Shown: piece by piece, positions 18,507 through 26,792 of the stretch
How the letters are laid out: each line of letters opens with the position of its first letter
Position numbering within the stretch: the first letter of the stretch is position 1
Assembly: GCA_018402455.1 (NCBI GenBank)
Contig: JAGYIG010000001.1
Span: 1 to 64,000 of the forward strand
DNA from: Opitutaceae bacterium
GTDB taxonomy: Bacteria; Verrucomicrobiota; Verrucomicrobiia; Opitutales; Opitutaceae
Length of the DNA stretch: 64,000 nucleotides
Reading direction: 5' to 3'
Notes under the pieces: model-generated
What the model was told of the DNA's origin: nothing
Databases searched by the model: none
Seen by the model: the letters and a program-made list of their open reading frames with translations, nothing else
Made by a program: the position numbers and the translations under genes

Positions 18507-19145
18507 CTACGGCGAATAGCGGGTCATCTCCCAACCGGTTTTCGAGCGAACGTAGCGCAGGCGATCATGGAGCCGGCTGGGACGACCCTGCCAGAACTCG
18601 ACCGTCACCGGCAAGACCCGGAATCCCCCCCAGTGGGGTGGGGTGGGAATCGGGCCCTCGCCGAACCGCTTTTCGACTTGGCGGAGATTTTCCTCAAGGG
18701 CCTGCCGATGGGAAACCCGCGTGCTTTGGGCCGATGCCCAGGCCCCGAGCTGGCTGCTGCGGGGGCGACTGCGGAAGTAGTCATCGGTCTCCTCGCGAGA
18801 AATCCGGCTGACCTCCCCGCGCACGATCACCTGCCGTTCGAGGGCCAACCAAGGAAAAACCAGCGTCGCTCGCGGGTTGGTCGCCAGTTCCTGACCCTTG
18901 GTACTTTCGTAGTTCGTGTAGAAAGTGAAACCGCGGTCATCCACCCCTTTGAGCAAAACTGTGCGGGCAGACGGAAACCCGTCCGCACCGGCGGTCGCAA
19001 CGGTCATCGCGTTCGGTTCGACCAGCCCCGCTGCCTCGGCTTCGTGAAACCAGCGGTTGAACTGTTCGAAGGGATCACCGGCCATGCCTTCCTCGGTCAA
19101 ACCGGCGCGGGTATATTCTTGGCGAAGATGGGCTAAGTCAGGCAT
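18507..19145 (-). CDS. pdxH: Pyridoxamine 5'-phosphate oxidase
   Basis: The 212-residue FMN enzyme oxidises pyridoxine or pyridoxamine 5'-phosphate to pyridoxal 5'-phosphate. Family landmarks are MTVATAGADGFPSARTVLLKG, FYTNYESTKGQEL, RSRPRSSQLGAWAS and the C-terminal signature FWQGRPSRLHDRLRYVR, all in the expected order. The start at MPDLAHLRQEYT matches the usual N-terminus; longer upstream starts add no conserved residues. It ends 41 bases before the histidine kinase start on the same strand. Confidence 0.96.
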   Translation of the reverse strand: MPDLAHLRQEYTRAGLTEEGMAGDPFEQFNRWFHEAEAAGLVEPNAMTVATAGADGFPSARTVLLKGVDDRGFTFYTNYESTKGQELATNPRATLVFPWLALERQVIVRGEVSRISREETDDYFRSRPRSSQLGAWASAQSTRVSHRQALEENLRQVEKRFGEGPIPTPPHWGGFRVLPVTVEFWQGRPSRLHDRLRYVRSKTGWEMTRYSP

Positions 19146-19251
19146 CACGGGTAGGCCATGGATTCTTGCAGCCAGTTCGAGAGTGTCAAAAAGCAAGCTG
19201 ATACCGGTTAACCTAAAGGTAGCCTTACAACAATTTGACGCCCGGGGGCCG

Positions 19252-20091
19252 GTGCCGCTTGTTCAATGCACCTTGCCGCTACCATTGCTTTACGAATCAC
19301 ACTGCCACACCCCGCTCTGCCATCATGCTCAGGGGGAACCGCCCGAATACGCCGAGGCCGCCGTGGCGGCGGGCTTGAAGGGAATTATTTTTACCTGTCA
19401 CTGCCCGCTGCCAGATGAGCATAGCGCGTGGGTCCGCATGAGCCCCGGCGAATACGAGACCTACCACGCCATGATCGCGGCGACGCGCGAGGTGTTCGCG
19501 GACCAGTTGGACGTGCGTGCGGGCCTGGAAAGTGATTACTTTCCCGGAGTGGAGCCTTGGCTCGAAGAGCTGCATGCCAAGGTGCCACTCAATCATGTGC
19601 TGGGCTCGGTCCACCCTCAGGTGCCCGAATACCAGGACGCCTATTTCAACGGAGATGCATTCGCTTTCCAGCAGACTTATTTCGACCACCTGGCTCAAGC
19701 GGCCGAGACGGGGCTCTTTGATACGCTTGCCCATCCCGATCTGGTGAAAAATCTGTTCCCCGAACACTGGCGGTTTGACCTTATTGAGCCTTACGTCGCC
19801 CAAGCCTTGGATCGGATCGCGGCAACGGGGGTGGCCATGGAGCTCAACACCAGTGGTCGCCAAAAAACCATCCCGGAGATGAACCCCAGCCCCTCCATGC
19901 TGAGGATGATGCACGAGCGCGGGATTCCGGTGGTGCTGGGGGCTGATGCTCACGTGCCACGCCGAGTGGCAGAAGGGTATTCCGACGCCCTCGAAACCCT
20001 GCGCCAAGTAGGCTTCACCGAAATCAGTTACTTCCTGAACCGCGAGCGGCAGACCGTCCCGCTGGAAGATGCCCTCAACTCTCTAACCTAA
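19252..20091 (+). CDS. hisK: PHP-family histidinol-phosphatase
   Basis: The protein of about 279 residues has the PHP metal-binding motifs YESHCHTPLCHHA at the N-terminus, TCHCPLPD, LGSVHPQ, DTLAHPDLVK and the C-terminal VLGADAHVPRRV. This is the HisJ/HisK type that removes phosphate from histidinol phosphate in histidine synthesis, although related PHP proteins exist. There is no ATG near the conserved start. A GTG at 19252, preceded by a G-rich stretch, gives MPLVQCTLPLPLLYESHCH; a TTG at 19273 is the alternative. Its TAA stop overlaps the left arm of an inverted-repeat element. It is divergent from pdxH. Confidence 0.82.
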   Translation: MPLVQCTLPLPLLYESHCHTPLCHHAQGEPPEYAEAAVAAGLKGIIFTCHCPLPDEHSAWVRMSPGEYETYHAMIAATREVFADQLDVRAGLESDYFPGVEPWLEELHAKVPLNHVLGSVHPQVPEYQDAYFNGDAFAFQQTYFDHLAQAAETGLFDTLAHPDLVKNLFPEHWRFDLIEPYVAQALDRIAATGVAMELNTSGRQKTIPEMNPSPSMLRMMHERGIPVVLGADAHVPRRVAEGYSDALETLRQVGFTEISYFLNRERQTVPLEDALNSLT

Positions 20092-20185
20092 GGGGTCAGG
20101 CCGTTACTTGTTAATTCCTGTTGAAATCCCGCGATTTTTCCTCGGCCAACTGACCAAAAATTAACAACTAACGGCCTGACCCCTT
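20090..20185. repeat. 96-bp inverted-repeat element (MITE/REPIN-like)
   Basis: Two 25-base arms (20090-20114 and 20161-20185) are inverted copies with one mismatch, enclosing 46 bases. Each outer end is AAGGGGTCAGGCCGTTA. The left end forms part of the hisK stop codon and the right end lies five bases before the rlmN start, so the element makes up practically the whole gap. Terminal GGGGTCAG-type ends are, as I recall, seen beside REP-associated tyrosine transposases, so this may be a non-autonomous derivative; that link is inference. Confidence 0.8.
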
Positions 20186-20190
20186 CTCCG

Positions 20191-21294
20191 ATGTCTGCTG
20201 CACTCCTATCTCTGCTTGGTCTCACCCGGGGTGAACTGTGCGCGTTGGTCGAGGGGTGGGGGTTTAAACCTGTTCACGGCGGCAAGGTTTGGCGGCATAT
20301 CTTTTTGGAGGGCCGCACGGACTGGGAATCGATTGATGCGATTCCGGCGACGTTGGTGGATCGTCTCCATCAAGCGACTACGGTTGGGCGGTTGCCCATC
20401 ACCCGCGAAACCCATTCGACGGACGGGTTTACGCGCAAGTATCTCCTCGGGCTGAAGGACGGTCACCAAATCGAAACCGTGCTGATGCGCTATTCGGGCC
20501 GGGTCACTGCCTGTGTGAGTTCGCAGGTGGGGTGTGCGATGGGGTGCGTCTTCTGTGCCACGGGTCAGATGGGCTACACGCGTCATCTGACCACCGCGGA
20601 GATCGTGGCTCAGGCTTGGCATGTGGACCAGATTTTGCGGGCAACCGCCCCGGAGGTCCCGGTCCTGGCCGAAGTCGACCACGATTCCCCTCATCACCGT
20701 CACGAGCGGCTCCGAAACATTGTGCTGATGGGGATGGGCGAGCCGTTGCACAACTATGATGCGGTGATCAAGGCGACACAGATTCTACGCGAGCCGGGCG
20801 GTTTGGCGTTGGGGGCCAAGAAAATCACGCTGAGCACGGTCGGGGTGGTACCGGGGATCATTCGTTTGGCGGATGAGCGCCAACCGATCTACCTGGCGGT
20901 GTCGCTGCACGCCGCGAATCAGGAGCAACGGGCGGCGATCGTGCCGGTGGCAAAAAAATGGCCGCTGGATGAACTCATGGGGGCTTGCGCCTATTATGCG
21001 GAGAAGATGCAGCGCCGGATCTTCTTTGAGTGGACCCTGATTGAGGGGGAAAACGACCGTCCGGAGGACGCCCATGCCGTGGGTGAACTGCTGCAACGCG
21101 TGCCCGGTCAGGTGAACCTGATCCCCTTGAACCCCACCACCGGATACGGGGGCCAGCCCAGCGACAACGCGGCGGCCAAACGGTTTCAATCGATTCTGGC
21201 CGACTACGGGCTGCCCAGCACGGTCCGCCAGCGACGGGGCATCGACATCGCCGCCGGGTGCGGGCAGCTGGCGACCTCGGATGACTCCGGGTGA
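20191..21294 (+). CDS. rlmN: 23S rRNA (adenine2503-C2)-methyltransferase / tRNA A37 methyltransferase
   Basis: The 367-residue radical-SAM enzyme methylates A2503 of 23S rRNA and A37 of some tRNAs. The radical-SAM cysteines are Cys115, Cys119 and Cys122 (CAMGCVFC). Family motifs LMGMGEPLHNYD, KITLSTVGVVPGI and VNLIPLNP are present. A C-terminal cysteine (DIAAGCGQL) corresponds to the methyl-carrying cysteine. A short insert rich in histidine and acid residues (about 150-172) precedes the GMGEP motif. Its leader is the inverted-repeat element, so translation could be affected by that hairpin. Confidence 0.95.
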   Translation: MSAALLSLLGLTRGELCALVEGWGFKPVHGGKVWRHIFLEGRTDWESIDAIPATLVDRLHQATTVGRLPITRETHSTDGFTRKYLLGLKDGHQIETVLMRYSGRVTACVSSQVGCAMGCVFCATGQMGYTRHLTTAEIVAQAWHVDQILRATAPEVPVLAEVDHDSPHHRHERLRNIVLMGMGEPLHNYDAVIKATQILREPGGLALGAKKITLSTVGVVPGIIRLADERQPIYLAVSLHAANQEQRAAIVPVAKKWPLDELMGACAYYAEKMQRRIFFEWTLIEGENDRPEDAHAVGELLQRVPGQVNLIPLNPTTGYGGQPSDNAAAKRFQSILADYGLPSTVRQRRGIDIAAGCGQLATSDDSG

Positions 21295-21368
21295 AACGGA
21301 GCCATCCGGCCCCGCGCCCCACCCACGCTCGCGGAGCTACCCCGCCGGATAGAGCCGAGCGACCAAGC

Positions 21369-22424
21369 TCACGGGCCGGCGCGGCGACCCCTGACCGCCG
21401 CGGCGAGGGTATCGAGCACTGGCAGGGTTTTTTCCCACGCCAGGCAGGCGTCGGTAATGCTGCGCCCGTAGACCAGGGGGTCCGTATCCAGTGATTGGCT
21501 ACCGCCGATCAGGTGACTTTCCAGCATGACCCCCGCGATGGTGGCATCGCCGCTCCGGATCTGTTCGCCCAATTCGTCAGCCACCAGGGGTTGGCGTTCG
21601 GCGTCCTTGCCGCTGTTGGCGTGACTGCAGTCCACCATGACAAAGGGCGGCAGATTCTGAGCGTTCAGCAGTTGCCGCGCCTCCATAATGTGGGCAGCCG
21701 AAAAGTTGGGCCCATCAGACCCCCCGCGGAGCACGAGGTGGGTCTCGGGATTTCCCGAGGTGCCCATGATGGCGGGTGCGCCTTCTCTGGTCAGGGAGGG
21801 GAACCAGTGGGGCTGGGCGGCGGAGCGGATCGCGTCGATGGCGACTTGGAGGTTGCCGTCGGTCCGGTTCTTGAATCCAACCGGCATCGACAGCCCCGAG
21901 GCCAATTCGCGGTGCACCTGACTCTCAACGGTGCGCGCGCCGATGGCCCCCCAGCTGATGGCGTCGGCGTAGAATTGTCCGAGGGTGGTGTCGAGGAACT
22001 CGGTGGCGATGGGCAAGCCTTGGCCGGCGATGTCAACCAGCAGTTGTCGTCCGCGGCGCAGGCCTTGGTTGATCTGGTAGGAGCCGTCTCGTTCGGGGTC
22101 GTTGATCAGGCCCTTCCATCCGACCACGGTGCGGGGTTTTTCAAAGTAGACCCGCATGACCACCAACAGATCGGTGGTGTGCTGGACGGCGGCCACCTTG
22201 AGCAGCTTGGCGTAGTCGAGGGCAGCAGCCGGATCATGAATCGAGCAGGGACCAACGATGACGAGCAGGCGGTCGTCTTCCCCGCGCATGATGCGGGTGA
22301 TCGATTGGCGGGCGTCGGCCACTTCGTCAGCGAGGGCGTCGGGCAGGGGGATCTCCTCGGCGAGCAGGCCGGGGGCGATCAGGGGTTTGGTGGCGCGGAT
22401 GCGTAAATCAGCGGTTTGGGACAT
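21369..22424 (-). CDS. aroF: 3-deoxy-7-phosphoheptulonate synthase (type I DAHP synthase)
   Basis: The 351-residue enzyme joins phosphoenolpyruvate and erythrose 4-phosphate in the first step of the shikimate pathway. Typical AroF/G/H motifs are VGPCSIHDPAAALDYA, MRVYFEKPRTVVGWKG, GARTVESQVHRELASGLSMP, RGGSDGPNF and DCSHANSGKD. The start at MSQTADLRIRATKPL matches family length. The isozyme class (Phe-, Tyr- or Trp-sensitive) cannot be told from sequence, so the symbol is generic. It converges with rlmN. Confidence 0.95.
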   Translation of the reverse strand: MSQTADLRIRATKPLIAPGLLAEEIPLPDALADEVADARQSITRIMRGEDDRLLVIVGPCSIHDPAAALDYAKLLKVAAVQHTTDLLVVMRVYFEKPRTVVGWKGLINDPERDGSYQINQGLRRGRQLLVDIAGQGLPIATEFLDTTLGQFYADAISWGAIGARTVESQVHRELASGLSMPVGFKNRTDGNLQVAIDAIRSAAQPHWFPSLTREGAPAIMGTSGNPETHLVLRGGSDGPNFSAAHIMEARQLLNAQNLPPFVMVDCSHANSGKDAERQPLVADELGEQIRSGDATIAGVMLESHLIGGSQSLDTDPLVYGRSITDACLAWEKTLPVLDTLAAAVRGRRAGP

Positions 22425-22531
22425 GAGCAATTTGCGAACGTGAAAGGCGGAGTTGCGCTTGGCAAGGAGGCGAATCCGTCGCCCGCCCACGCTCGGTTTG
22501 GTGCGGCCGGAAGCGGCTACCCTGCCACGTG

Positions 22532-23881
22532 CTAGGGCGCAGTCAGGCGCTCGCGGGCTTGGCGGACCCAGTCGGTCTCCGTCAGCTCAGGTAGGGGCGT
22601 ATCGACGCCGATTTTTTGGCGCCGGGCGGCCAGCGTCAGGTGGGCCAGGGCAGCAGCCGAGGTCGAGTCGGGGTCAACCAAGGGTTGGGGCAGGTCGGCG
22701 AGCTGCTCGCGGGGCAACACCGATTTTTCGACCAGGAAGGCCGACAAGGACGCCCCAAGAGTATCGATCCAAGTGAGCGGCCGGGGGGCGGGCTCGAAGG
22801 GCAGGCCGGGGCCTTCCTGGCATTCAAAATACGTGCGGAGGTGCTGGTGAAGGTCGCTGAGGACCTGGTCGGCGTTGCCGGGGGTCCACCGCACTTCGAA
22901 CGTCTTGCGCTCCCGGAAGCCCTTGATCTCCCACAGCCGCAGGGAAAGGTGAAAATCTCCACCCCCTTCTCGCAAGTCACCGGTGACGACATAGTCGATG
23001 GGGGAGCCGGAGGTATCGATCAACTGGCGGATATTGTCGGCCGTCCAAGCGGCGGGGAAGAGCATATAGTGCTGCTGTCCCAGCATACCAACCGCGGTCA
23101 GGGTGGTGTATTGGGGGGAGAAGTAGAGTGAATCGGCCAGCCACAGCGGGATCCCGCGGGTGAGGCGACCGAGGGCCTCCTCGGGTTGCGGGCAGAGGCG
23201 CTCTAGGTCGTCGTGCTCGGGCAGGGTGAGTTGGGCGAAGGCGACGGTCTTGGCCTTGGGATTCTTCTGCGGCAGGAGCCCGGGGAGATCCTCGATGCCG
23301 TAGGCCCAGATGGGTTTGCTGATGGTCACGAGGTTAACACTGGTGGCCGGGCCGGAGCTCTTGTTGTGCTTGTTGGACACCATGATCTCGCCGATGGCGT
23401 TGGAAAACCCCCACAGTCGGTCCTCCAACTCGGGTTTTTTGAGGGCGAACAGGAGATCGAGCACATGTTGCGCGGCCTCGGGGTTGCGGAGGGCCAGATA
23501 AGCCTGGAGCAGGTTGATGCCGGTGGCCGGGCCATGGCGCTCGGCGTCGTAGCGGGGGGCTATGAGCTCGGGAATCGCGGCAACGTGACCGGTTGAGCCG
23601 AGATCTCCGGAAATCCGCACCAGCACATCGGGCCGTTCTCCCGCTGGCGACGAGAGGATTTCCTCATAAATTTCTCGGGCGCCATCGATATTGCGCAGCT
23701 CGAGCTGTTCGAACGCGGCCTCCAAGCGAGGGGCCACGGGACCGGGGTCCGGCGCACTTGCCGGGGACGGAGGAGGGGGGCTGGTCTGCTCCGGGCCCGG
23801 GACAGGCGGGGAGCCTTGTGGCGGGTTGGACGAAACGGGCCGGGGAGTGGATTTGCCTAGCAGGCGGTCGAAGAATCCCAT
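22532..23881 (-). CDS. Conserved hypothetical protein with TPR-like N-half
   Basis: The protein has about 449 residues starting MGFFDRLLGKST. A proline-rich linker (about 15-50) precedes a helical repeat region (LEAAFEQLELRNIDGAREIYEEIL, then INLLQAYLALRNPEAAQHVLDLLFAL) that resembles TPR-type solenoids. The second half (about 200-440) is a globular mixed domain with no recognised motif. The leading GFFDRLLGK is common to several bacterial soluble helper proteins. Function unknown. It lies 107 bases upstream of the DAHP synthase start on the same strand. Confidence 0.7.
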   Translation of the reverse strand: MGFFDRLLGKSTPRPVSSNPPQGSPPVPGPEQTSPPPPSPASAPDPGPVAPRLEAAFEQLELRNIDGAREIYEEILSSPAGERPDVLVRISGDLGSTGHVAAIPELIAPRYDAERHGPATGINLLQAYLALRNPEAAQHVLDLLFALKKPELEDRLWGFSNAIGEIMVSNKHNKSSGPATSVNLVTISKPIWAYGIEDLPGLLPQKNPKAKTVAFAQLTLPEHDDLERLCPQPEEALGRLTRGIPLWLADSLYFSPQYTTLTAVGMLGQQHYMLFPAAWTADNIRQLIDTSGSPIDYVVTGDLREGGGDFHLSLRLWEIKGFRERKTFEVRWTPGNADQVLSDLHQHLRTYFECQEGPGLPFEPAPRPLTWIDTLGASLSAFLVEKSVLPREQLADLPQPLVDPDSTSAAALAHLTLAARRQKIGVDTPLPELTETDWVRQARERLTAP

Positions 23882-23940
23882 GACGAGGTTGAAACCCACC
23901 CGACCGGCCCAAGGCGAGTGGTTTTAGAGATCTGGGCTCA

Positions 23941-24096
23941 TTAACTGGCCTCCCAGCCGGACGGTGGCTCGAGCGGGGGGTGGGGCGCGGGCCGCTCGCG
24001 GGGGGCCGGATCATCACAAAAAATCACCGCCGCCGCGATATCGTGGGAGCAAATACAACAAACGGAGAGCCAAAAGGCGTTTAAAAGGCGGGACAT
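23941..24096 (-). CDS. Possible small protein, 51 residues
   Basis: The 428-base gap between 23881 and miaB holds one small reading frame that starts MSRLLNAFWLSVCCICSHD and continues into a proline-rich tail. The N-terminal half is hydrophobic enough for a signal peptide or single membrane span. There is no clear Shine-Dalgarno sequence and no recognised homologue, so this may be chance. The rest of the gap (24097-24309) is AT-rich around 24110-24155 and probably contains promoters for the flanking genes. Confidence 0.25.
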   Translation of the reverse strand: MSRLLNAFWLSVCCICSHDIAAAVIFCDDPAPRERPAPHPPLEPPSGWEAS

Positions 24097-24309
24097 AGTG
24101 GGAGTGAAACCATGCAAATTGCCTGCCACTTTTATGAAAATTATCAATTTAAACTGTCGGCCGACCCCCTTCGAGCCGCGCCCGGCCGGCCCCGGCCCAC
24201 CGTTCGACGGACCGGAAACCACGTCAGCGGACCCGGAGCGCCGCGCACGCGGCGGGGCTTTCCCGTTTGACGCTACTCCCCGTCCCTCTAGGCAGGAACC
24301 TTACGAGTC

Positions 24310-25674
24310 ATGAACCGCGTCTACATCAAGACCTACGGCTGCCAAATGAACGTCCGCGACAGTGAAGCGGTGGCGGCGATGCTGCGCGGACGTGGTTACC
24401 GCATTGTCGACTCCGAACAGGACTGTGACATCATGCTCCTGAACACCTGTAGCGTGCGCGATGCGGCGGAACAAAAAGCCCTCGGCAAGGCAACCTACGT
24501 CTCCCACCGCAAGAAAAAGAACCCGGACTTTGTTTTGGGGATTCTCGGCTGCATGGCGCAGAACCGGGGCGAGACGATTTTGGCCCAGCTGCCGGATGTG
24601 GACCTGATTGTGGGCACCCAGAAATTTCACCAAGTGCCGGATTACTTGGACAACCTCGCCGCCGCCCGCGCCGCCGGAGTGCCGGTGGGCCAATCCATCG
24701 TGGACATCGACGAAGAGGCGGACTCCCAGAACACCATTCGCGATCACCTCGAAACGGATGAGCCGCAGGTCAGTGCGTTCGTTTCGATTCAACAGGGCTG
24801 CAACATGTCATGCCACTTCTGTATCGTGCCAAAAACCCGCGGCGACGAGCGCTCCCGGCCCATGGAGGACATCGTCACGGAATGCCGCAATCTGGCTGCT
24901 CGAGGCGTCAAGGAAGTCACCTTGTTGGGGCAGATCGTGACCAGCTATGGCCGCCGCGACTACCGGCACACCGACGGTATTTCACCCTTTGTGCAGTTGA
25001 TTGAAAAGGTGCACGAGATCGAGGGCATCGAACGTATCCGCTTCACCTCGCCCCATCCGCGAGGCTTCAAGCAGGACCTGGTGGAAGCCTATGGCCGCCT
25101 GCCCAAACTCATGCCCTACGTGCACCTGCCCATGCAAAGTGGCAGCAACCGCATCCTGCGCGCGATGAACCGCCCGTATTCTCGCGAACGCTACCGGGAG
25201 ATCGTGGATGCGCTGCGCGAAGGGACGCCGGACATGACGTTTTCGACCGACGTGATCGTGGGCTTCCCCGGGGAAACCGAGGAGGACTTTGCCGACACCA
25301 AGGAGCTGTTTCGCGCCTGCAATTTCGACATGGCCTACATCTTCAAATACTCCATCCGCACCGGCACGGTCGCGGAGGAGCTGGACGATCAAGTGTCGGA
25401 TCAAGTGAAGGAACGTCGCAACCAGGAGTTGTTGGACATCCTCCGGGAGAACTCCGGCCGACGGAACCGAAGTCTGGTCGGCACGCAGCAACAGGTGTTG
25501 ATCGAGGGTCCGGACAAAAAAGGCCTGCACTTCACCGGGCGCACCCCGGGCAACCGCGTGGTGATTTTGGATGCGGACCCCCGCTTGGTCGGGCAGATCG
25601 TGACCGTCGACATCAGCCGTGCCACCGTCAGCACCCTCTACGGAGAATTGGTATTGGAGGGAGTCGCGGGGTAG
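24310..25674 (+). CDS. miaB: tRNA-2-methylthio-N6-dimethylallyladenosine synthase
   Basis: The 454-residue methylthiotransferase modifies A37 of tRNAs reading UNN codons. The N-terminal UPF0004 domain carries the first cluster's cysteines (YGCQMNVRDSE at Cys11, LLNTCSVRD, LGCMAQ). The radical-SAM cluster cysteines are Cys164, Cys168 and Cys171 (GCNMSCHFCIVPKTRG). A C-terminal TRAM domain (about 380-450) completes the normal architecture. The spacing pattern fits MiaB rather than MtaB or RimO. Confidence 0.96.
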   Translation: MNRVYIKTYGCQMNVRDSEAVAAMLRGRGYRIVDSEQDCDIMLLNTCSVRDAAEQKALGKATYVSHRKKKNPDFVLGILGCMAQNRGETILAQLPDVDLIVGTQKFHQVPDYLDNLAAARAAGVPVGQSIVDIDEEADSQNTIRDHLETDEPQVSAFVSIQQGCNMSCHFCIVPKTRGDERSRPMEDIVTECRNLAARGVKEVTLLGQIVTSYGRRDYRHTDGISPFVQLIEKVHEIEGIERIRFTSPHPRGFKQDLVEAYGRLPKLMPYVHLPMQSGSNRILRAMNRPYSRERYREIVDALREGTPDMTFSTDVIVGFPGETEEDFADTKELFRACNFDMAYIFKYSIRTGTVAEELDDQVSDQVKERRNQELLDILRENSGRRNRSLVGTQQQVLIEGPDKKGLHFTGRTPGNRVVILDADPRLVGQIVTVDISRATVSTLYGELVLEGVAG

Positions 25675-25713
25675 GGTCTTGGCCTCCCCGTCCCGGCCAT
25701 CCGCCATCCGCCA

Positions 25714-26183
25714 TCTTTCTTCTTCCTCTTTATCCTTCTCTTTCTCTTCGTCCTACAATGCGTCGCCGTTTCGATCACGAAAACCTGCAGGTTTACCAGT
25801 ATGCGGTGAAGTTCTGTGCTTGGGTGACACCTCTTCTGGAATCCATTCCCAGCAAACTGTCGGCGAAAGATCAATTGGATCGGGCATCTACCAGCATCGT
25901 TCTCAACCTCGCGGAAGGAAACGGAAAGAGGACGTATCCAGATCGTTCCCGATATTTCGATATTGCTCGGGGATCGGGAGTCGAATGTGCCGCTTGCCTG
26001 GATGTGTTGGTGGCAAGAAATGCCATTCAGACTGAGCTCGCCGAAGGGGGGAAATCCCAGTTCATTGAGATTGTCTCCATGATTGGCGGACTGATGGCTC
26101 GATTTGCGGGCGAAGGCCGAGTGGAAGAGGAGCAGTCAGGTTACGGTGAGGAGAAAGAGAAGGATAAAGAATAAGGAGAAAGA
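25714..26183. mobile_element. IVS-like cassette: four-helix-bundle gene between 36-bp terminal inverted repeats
   Basis: The left arm (25714-25749) is pyrimidine-rich and the right arm (26148-26183) purine-rich. They are inverted copies matching at 32 of 36 positions, with a 20-base perfect core containing CTTTATCCTTCTC. The enclosed 470-bp unit contains only the four-helix-bundle gene, whose start is 9 bases inside the left arm and whose stop lies within the right arm. In 23S rRNA, intervening sequences with similar proteins are bounded by inverted repeats that form a stem. Here the unit lies outside rRNA, between miaB and a membrane-protein gene. Confidence 0.7.
25758..26174 (+). CDS. Four-helix-bundle protein (23S rRNA IVS / S23 family)
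   Basis: The 138-residue protein belongs to the four-helix-bundle family found in 23S rRNA intervening sequences and related to the Avd accessory protein of diversity-generating retroelements. Hallmarks are the start FDHENLQVYQYAVKF, the helix with RASTSIVLNLAEGNGK and ARGSGVECAACLDVL. It probably forms a small oligomer that binds nucleic acid; the exact role of the family is unknown. The charged C-terminal tail (GEEKEKDKE) and the stop codon are encoded by the right inverted repeat. This is evidence that gene and repeat travel as one unit. Confidence 0.88.
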   Translation: MRRRFDHENLQVYQYAVKFCAWVTPLLESIPSKLSAKDQLDRASTSIVLNLAEGNGKRTYPDRSRYFDIARGSGVECAACLDVLVARNAIQTELAEGGKSQFIEIVSMIGGLMARFAGEGRVEEEQSGYGEEKEKDKE

Positions 26184-26225
26184 CTCGCGCCGCGGTTTCT
26201 CTTTCTTCGGTATATCGACCCACCC

Positions 26226-26783
26226 ATGACGCTCTTCTCCGCCACCCTTCTCACCGGACTTCTCGTTCTCGCCCTTGGGGTGATGGTGACACTCCCGAAC
26301 TCGGCGGTGGTGACATCCATCAAACGCTTTCCGCGGTCGCGACGTATGGCCTACCTGCTGTTCTCGGTGGGGGCGGTTTGGTTCTTGTATCGGATCGCGC
26401 ACCTCTCGGCGGCCGACTTCGGAGATTTCAAAAAACCGTTGTTCATCTTCTTTGCCCTGGTGGCCATCGCGGCGTTCAAATTCGTGCCCGACTTTCTGGC
26501 GGTGCGGGGGGCGTGCATTCTCGTGCTGTTGGGAGCCTCTCACCTGCTCGAGCCGGGCTACATGGTTTGGGAATATGGTGAACTGACCGACCTCGGTCGG
26601 ATTTATTGGTATAAAATCGCGGTCTTCATCGCCGTGGCATTGGCGATCTATCTGGGAGCATCGCCGTTTCGGCTGCGCGACTTTTTGGAATGGCTTTATC
26701 GCAAACCCGGGCGCGCGCAGATTTTCGGGGGAGGGCTCGCGCTCTACGCTCTGCTGATCACGGGCGCGGCGTTCACTTACTAA
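26226..26783 (+). CDS. Small polytopic membrane protein
   Basis: The 185-residue hydrophobic protein has about five to six predicted membrane segments (roughly 5-22, 40-58, 66-86, 88-106, 128-146 and 162-180). Short basic loops (KRFPRSRR, YRKPGRA) lie between them. No known transporter or enzyme motif is seen. It ends 9 bases before gmk and is probably co-transcribed with it. The function is unknown. Confidence 0.72.
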   Translation: MTLFSATLLTGLLVLALGVMVTLPNSAVVTSIKRFPRSRRMAYLLFSVGAVWFLYRIAHLSAADFGDFKKPLFIFFALVAIAAFKFVPDFLAVRGACILVLLGASHLLEPGYMVWEYGELTDLGRIYWYKIAVFIAVALAIYLGASPFRLRDFLEWLYRKPGRAQIFGGGLALYALLITGAAFTY

Positions 26784-26792
26784 GTCCAAGCG

